Shown here piece after piece: positions 60,284-64,000 of a stretch of DNA of 64,000 bases (position 1 is the first letter of the stretch; each line of letters starts with the position of its first letter). Source of the DNA: Aaosphaeria pasadenensis (Eukaryota > Ascomycota > Dothideomycetes > Pleosporales); NCBI GenBank assembly GCA_022813625.1, contig JAKLMB010000010.1, forward strand, positions 806,001-870,000. The letters are read 5' to 3'. Both the position numbers and the translations under genes were made by a program. The notes below the pieces were generated by a model. It worked only from the letters and a program-made list of their open reading frames with translations, was not told the origin of the DNA and searched no databases.

Positions 60284-61395
60284 TCATAAATCTTCCATTC
60301 TTGTTGTCAAAAATGCAAGGGATACATTTGGTCCCCACACAGCCATAGTATTTGGTGCAGCGACCTCCCGCGAGTAAATGGTTTCGCTGTTAACTAAGTC
60401 GCCATCGCTGTAATGCTCGACAATGTTGCCAGAAGGATCAAACCTACGAAAAAGTTGTCAGCATGTGAATCGCACGTAAGGTAAATCCATTGTTTTTACC
60501 AGTAATCAAAAATTTGGCTGCCGAGGAGATGTCTACCAATACCCCAGCAGTTCGTCCATCCTTCTTCCTGTAGGTAATAGTGACCAATGACTTGCGAGTC
60601 CATACTGTCAATTTCGAAGCTTGAATGATGGGGCCGGGCAAACGGCACCGGTTCGGGCGGCGATTGAATGAAGAAGCTCTACACATACTCATTTAGTGGC
60701 AACGATATTGTTCGCGGGATATTGGTACTTACATGATGATCGGAGAATTCAGTGCCCCTATCAATATGCATGAAAGTCATCATGTCTTTGTCAGTCTTGT
60801 CGTCGAATAGAGAATCAGTCTTGGCAAATGTAAACGTTGAAATATAGAAGTCTACGGTGGCTTCGAATTTCGACTTGTCCACAACTAGACCGTAGTGACC
60901 GAGTTTGTGAACATTACTGGGACCTCTGTCAAATCGTTGAAATTCTCCTTTCCGTGGCTTGTCCACCCATGAATTCATCGTCACCGCTTTCGGCATTTCA
61001 GACTTAACATCATCCTCGGACCGCATCGTGATACCAAAGTGCAAACGGATCTTGACACCATTTGGATCTAGGAGGTCCACAAAATGACCACCACCAGGAC
61101 CTTCAAACTTTTGAATAGCTGAACCAGTTACAAGCTTCGAGGCTCTTTCTAGATCCGCTTTCGATTGGACGAGCCAGCCGCCACAGACGAAGGTCTTTGA
61201 ATCGCCTGGAGACTTCTCTGCAATATAAACGAACGGATTCTCGCCAAAACCACGGTAGAAGATCTTCTCTTCGTCTTCCTGAACCACTTTCAGGCCGAAA
61301 TCGAGGAAGAATTTGTTTGCTGCGCCAAGATTGACATGCTGATAATGCGTGTATAGCAGCCTGACGAGCTGGATCCTTGGAAAGGTGCCGTTCAT
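60284..61395 (-). CDS. Extradiol ring-cleavage dioxygenase-like (VOC superfamily, catechol 2,3-dioxygenase type)
   Basis: Model: complement of 60284..60443, 60500..60678, 60733..61395, 333 residues; introns 56 and 54 bp. The enzyme would open a catechol-type ring next to the diol (meta cleavage) using Fe(II) and O2. Two VOC modules are present. The second carries the three metal ligands His167 (KLGHYGLVV), His239 (RPHHSSFEI) and Glu290 (DPSGNIVEHYSDG), with HYYLQEEGWTNCWGIGRHLLGSQIFDYW between them containing the usual WGxGRHxxGSQ signature. The start is the ATG at 61395 (MNGTFPRIQLVRL); an upstream GTG is not used. It is divergent from the FAH-family gene with a shared 400 bp promoter, fitting sequential pathway steps. 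Biphenyldiol, catechol or homoprotocatechuate substrates cannot be told apart. Confidence 0.87.
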
Positions 61396-61795
61396 TTTGA
61401 GTGCGAAATTGTCAATCACTGTAATTTGCCAGAGTGTTTTTAGTATTGAACTGAAATCTGAATCGATCTGTATTTGACCATGGCGAAAACTGGGGGGCAG
61501 TGGCTTATGTCATATATGGTACGAGATAGATTGGCACATCTACACGGGCTTACCTTATAATGCCGTTTACAGACGGAAATATGCCTCTGCTGGCTACGTA
61601 GTGTGCCTCACTGAGTGCGAGGAAAGTCCCGGGTGGTGTGCGGGCGGGCATGCGGCCATTTGTCTACGGCCAGAGGTACACGACTAGCAGTAGCAAGCCC
61701 CGATGGAAGATAAATCACCGCAAGATCTTGGGAGCGTACTGTAAAATCCAAGTTCCCCAACAGCTGTGGTTTCTCATCATTAGGAAGAATCAAGA
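61396..61795. promoter_or_regulatory. Divergent promoter, dioxygenase / FAH-family gene
   Basis: These 400 bp separate the two start codons. A CCG-N8-CGG everted pair lies at 61563-61576, and further CGG/CCG triplets cluster at 61630-61700 (gcgggcgggcatgcggcc). This is a natural target for the neighbouring zinc-cluster regulator. Confidence 0.5.
61563..61576. promoter_or_regulatory. CCG-N8-CGG candidate zinc-cluster site
   Basis: The sequence ccgtttacagacgg starts CCG and ends CGG. It lies 168-181 bp upstream of the dioxygenase start and 220-233 bp upstream of the FAH-family start. Single copy; inference only. Confidence 0.35.
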
Positions 61796-62784
61796 ATGTC
61801 TCAGTTCACATATCTCCTACGGTTCAAAGCAGAGGATGGGAAAGTCTATTATGGCAATCTCTTGAGGGAAAAGCAAGCTTCAGATCTGATTGGCTCAAAG
61901 GTTCCTGTGATGGTCGGCGACCCAATAAAAGGCCTACAGCTCACAGGGGGTTTTCAGATCGTAAAAGAGGGAAGTACCATTTCCCTATAGTTGTCAACTT
62001 AACTGTTCTCGCATACTAATTTGCGCCATACGTTTAGATTCTCTGTCCTCTCGCGTCAGTACCAATATACCAATGTATCGGAGTCAACTACGAGCGGCAT
62101 GCACGCGAGACAAACGTACGTACGCCAATAAGATCTGAGCTCCCAACAAGCCCAATACATATTAATGCTCCAAACTCACATCAATACTAGTTCAGCGTAC
62201 CCAGCCAACCCATCGTGTTCACCAAGCCTGCAGATTCAATGGCTGGGCCCTTCGACACGGTCTACGTCCACCCTGACGCACGTTCCCAACTCGACTATGA
62301 GGGTGAATTGTGCTTTATCTTTGGCCGTGACTGTAAAGACGTATCCGAAGACGCCGCCCTCGACAACATCCTTGGGTACTCCGTGGGCAACGACATCTCC
62401 GCCCGCAACTACATCCCCCAAGAAATTTCAGGTTTCCAGATGAGCTACGGGAAATCCTTCGACGCGTTCGCACCATTTGGGCCCTATATTGTGCATCCAA
62501 ACGTAGTGGGGGATGCGCACAAGTTACAACTAGTTACCAAGGTTAATGGCGAGGTTCGACAGAATGAGAATACTTCGGACATGATTTGGGATATCAAGAA
62601 AATCATCGTGCATCTGACGCGAGGTCGAACGGTGCGAGCGGGGACTGTGTGCATGACCGGAACCCCTTCTGGGGTGGGTTGGTTCATGACACCGAACGGA
62701 TACGTCAAGGATGGCGACGTGATAGAGGTCACGATAGATAAACTTGGTACTATCAGTAACAAGATCCGATTTCCGAGTGAATAG
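61796..62784 (+). CDS. Fumarylacetoacetate hydrolase (FAH) family protein
   Basis: Model: join 61796..61960, 62038..62115, 62191..62784, 278 residues. The first intron uses a weak GTAAAA donor but gives the conserved join into ILCPLASVPIYQCIGVNY; the second is GTACGT...TAG. FAH-fold enzymes hydrolyse or hydrate/decarboxylate C-C bonds in ring-cleavage products, using a divalent metal. Metal and catalytic residues are visible: Glu118 and Glu120 in YEGEL, Asp149 in GYSVGNDISARN, then GKSFDAFAPFGPYI, TGTPSGVGWFM and DGDVIEV. The length suits the FAHD2/ureidoglycolate lyase-like group rather than full FAH (~420 residues). Its head-to-head position with an extradiol dioxygenase argues for a meta-pathway step on the opened ring. 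Start ATG 61796 (MSQFTYLLRF). Confidence 0.87.
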
Positions 62785-63483
62785 TCAGCGTAGATACGAG
62801 AACAATAATCTAGTCGTCTTCACTAGGAATTCATGTGTCTATGATGTTGGTTTCTTGCCTTAAACATGTATAGTTGCTCATCGATAGTAAATGCTACATG
62901 GGAGTTATTTGTTATCGGTGCATATGACTGTGCTATTATGAAAGTGAAAATTGGGTAAAATAATCAGCTGCAAATGTCAAGAAAGGCTCGCTAGTGACGT
63001 GAGGACCGATTAAAGTATGCTTGACAAGACTGCTGGAGCAAGAGCAGAATCGTTCACGGATAAGAGGCGGAACAGAGCGATAGATTTGTATAGAATAGAA
63101 GACTTTCATCTGTGAATAACTACGGAGGCTCGCAGTCAATTTCTCAATTATTGATTGTTTCCAGAGATCAACAAGTCTTGCCGATCCTAGTTCAACTGAA
63201 CCGAACCGCTTGACGCTCTGCTCCGCCTTAGATGAAGCATGCAACAACTCCAAGGAGTAAAACCTCTGCTTTTGCTAGGAAACTGAGGCGCAGGGGTGTA
63301 ACATCTAGTAATCATTGGCGGATGGAGTTAATGGATACTACTTTATAACAGGAGGTCTAGCATTCTTAAGCACTTGCATTTCCGGTAGAACTGTTTTCCC
63401 TAAAATTCTTCTTCTTTTTGTAAAATTTTCAAAACATTCTTCCCCAACTGAAAGGAAGAGTAAAAAACATTGCTCCAATAGAG
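62785..63483. other. Intergenic gap between convergent genes
   Basis: These 699 bp lie between the stop of the FAH-family gene and the stop of the last minus-strand gene. A 105-codon reverse frame (62936-63253) has no family resemblance. No RNA gene was recognised. Confidence 0.4.
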
Positions 63484-64000
63484 CTAGACATCGGGATGTC
63501 CTTGGAACCATTCTTTAAGACTTGTTTGCTTTACATTAGGAAAGCGAGCACAATCCTGCGGCTCATAGTCCCAAACACCGCGCCCTATGAAGGCCGCGTA
63601 CCCATCCCAGGTATATTTCATGAACTCAGTCGGGTCTGTATTCGCTCTGCCTTCTGCTAAGCGCTTCGCTGCATCTTCGACGGACCCTAGACATTTCGAA
63701 TGTCCTACAGCTTGCCCGGCTCGTACAGCATTGTATGCTTCCACAACATCCTTTGGCGAAGCTTCGAAACTTTGTACGCGAACGAACCCTCCCTTTGAAG
63801 CTTCAGGGGATGTAACGGCATCAACAGTATAAGCTGCAAGATCCCTTGTCGTCGTATAACGAACGGTGGCATTGGAATCTCCGCAATAGAATAGCGTCTT
63901 TGTCGTACTGTCCCAATCTTTAGCACTACGACCAAAGATGAATTCCGTGATTGCTCCGGTAAACATATATAGAGGCTTAATTGTTGAGGACAGCCGAACA
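63484..64000 (-). CDS. NmrA-like / isoflavone reductase-family protein, C-terminal part (5' partial)
   Basis: The frame stays open to the window edge, so the N-terminal Rossmann part lies beyond it. About 172 residues are visible. Characteristic pieces are ATVRYTTTRDLAAYTVDAVTSPEASKG (the substrate-lid region found after the catalytic core in NmrA/PCBER-like proteins), FEASPKDVVEAYNAVRAG, and a Trp/Tyr-rich C-terminus (WDYEPQDCARFPNVKQTSLKEWF). It is the second protein of this superfamily in the catabolic cluster but differs from the first in its C-terminus. Whether it is intact upstream cannot be judged here. Confidence 0.7.
   Translation of the reverse strand, partial: VRLSSTIKPLYMFTGAITEFIFGRSAKDWDSTTKTLFYCGDSNATVRYTTTRDLAAYTVDAVTSPEASKGGFVRVQSFEASPKDVVEAYNAVRAGQAVGHSKCLGSVEDAAKRLAEGRANTDPTEFMKYTWDGYAAFIGRGVWDYEPQDCARFPNVKQTSLKEWFQGHPDV

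Overview
The window looks like a 64 kb piece of a filamentous ascomycete (Pezizomycotina) nuclear genome. Genes sit on both strands and are interrupted by short introns, mostly 46-75 nt, with GTRNGY donors, CTRAY branch points and YAG acceptors. The gene families are also typical of filamentous fungi: NACHT/STAND proteins with fungal N-terminal helical domains, a fungal rhodopsin-like 7TM protein, a Zn2Cys6 regulator and a DUF3638 giant protein. A leotiomycete origin is only an impression. I built the exon models by hand; every multi-exon model closes in frame with GT-AG introns.

Layout. (1) 1-9.1 kb, housekeeping: the C-terminal part of Mediator subunit MED13, a small 3-exon protein, and palmitoyltransferase Swf1 divergently paired with telomere protein Rap1. 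(2) 9.9-18.8 kb, membrane functions: a ferric reductase, a rhodopsin-like 7TM protein, a 3.1 kb gene-poor gap, and a six-exon monocarboxylate-type MFS transporter. (3) 19.4-33.2 kb, a region rich in incompatibility/immunity-type proteins: a zinc-finger/TPR protein head-to-head with a DUF7580 protein, two membrane proteins, a long gap, a conserved fungal hypothetical, and a NACHT NLR-like protein. (4) 34.1-47.6 kb: a GT31-like type II membrane glycosyltransferase and a 3,141-residue DUF3638/DUF3645 protein with helicase-like motifs. (5) 48.1-53.7 kb, small enzymes: a 2-oxoglutarate oxygenase, a glyoxalase-like protein, a CX5R rhodanese/Acr2-like protein, and a gene whose exons join a STAND-type N-terminal helical domain to an MBD4-like DNA glycosylase. 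(6) 54.9-64 kb, an apparent aromatic meta-cleavage catabolic cluster: Zn2Cys6 regulator, NmrA-like reductase, extradiol dioxygenase divergent from a fumarylacetoacetate-hydrolase-family enzyme, and a second NmrA-like gene running off the window.

How the genes may work together. In region 6 the dioxygenase would open a catechol-type ring. The FAH-family enzyme would cleave or hydrate the product, and the zinc-cluster protein is the obvious candidate regulator. CCG/CGG inverted repeats lie in two of the cluster promoters. In region 3 the divergent pair shares a 236 bp promoter and may be co-expressed. The most unusual single object is the fused glycosylase gene at 52305-53690. I recognised no tRNA, rRNA, CRISPR array or intact transposon.
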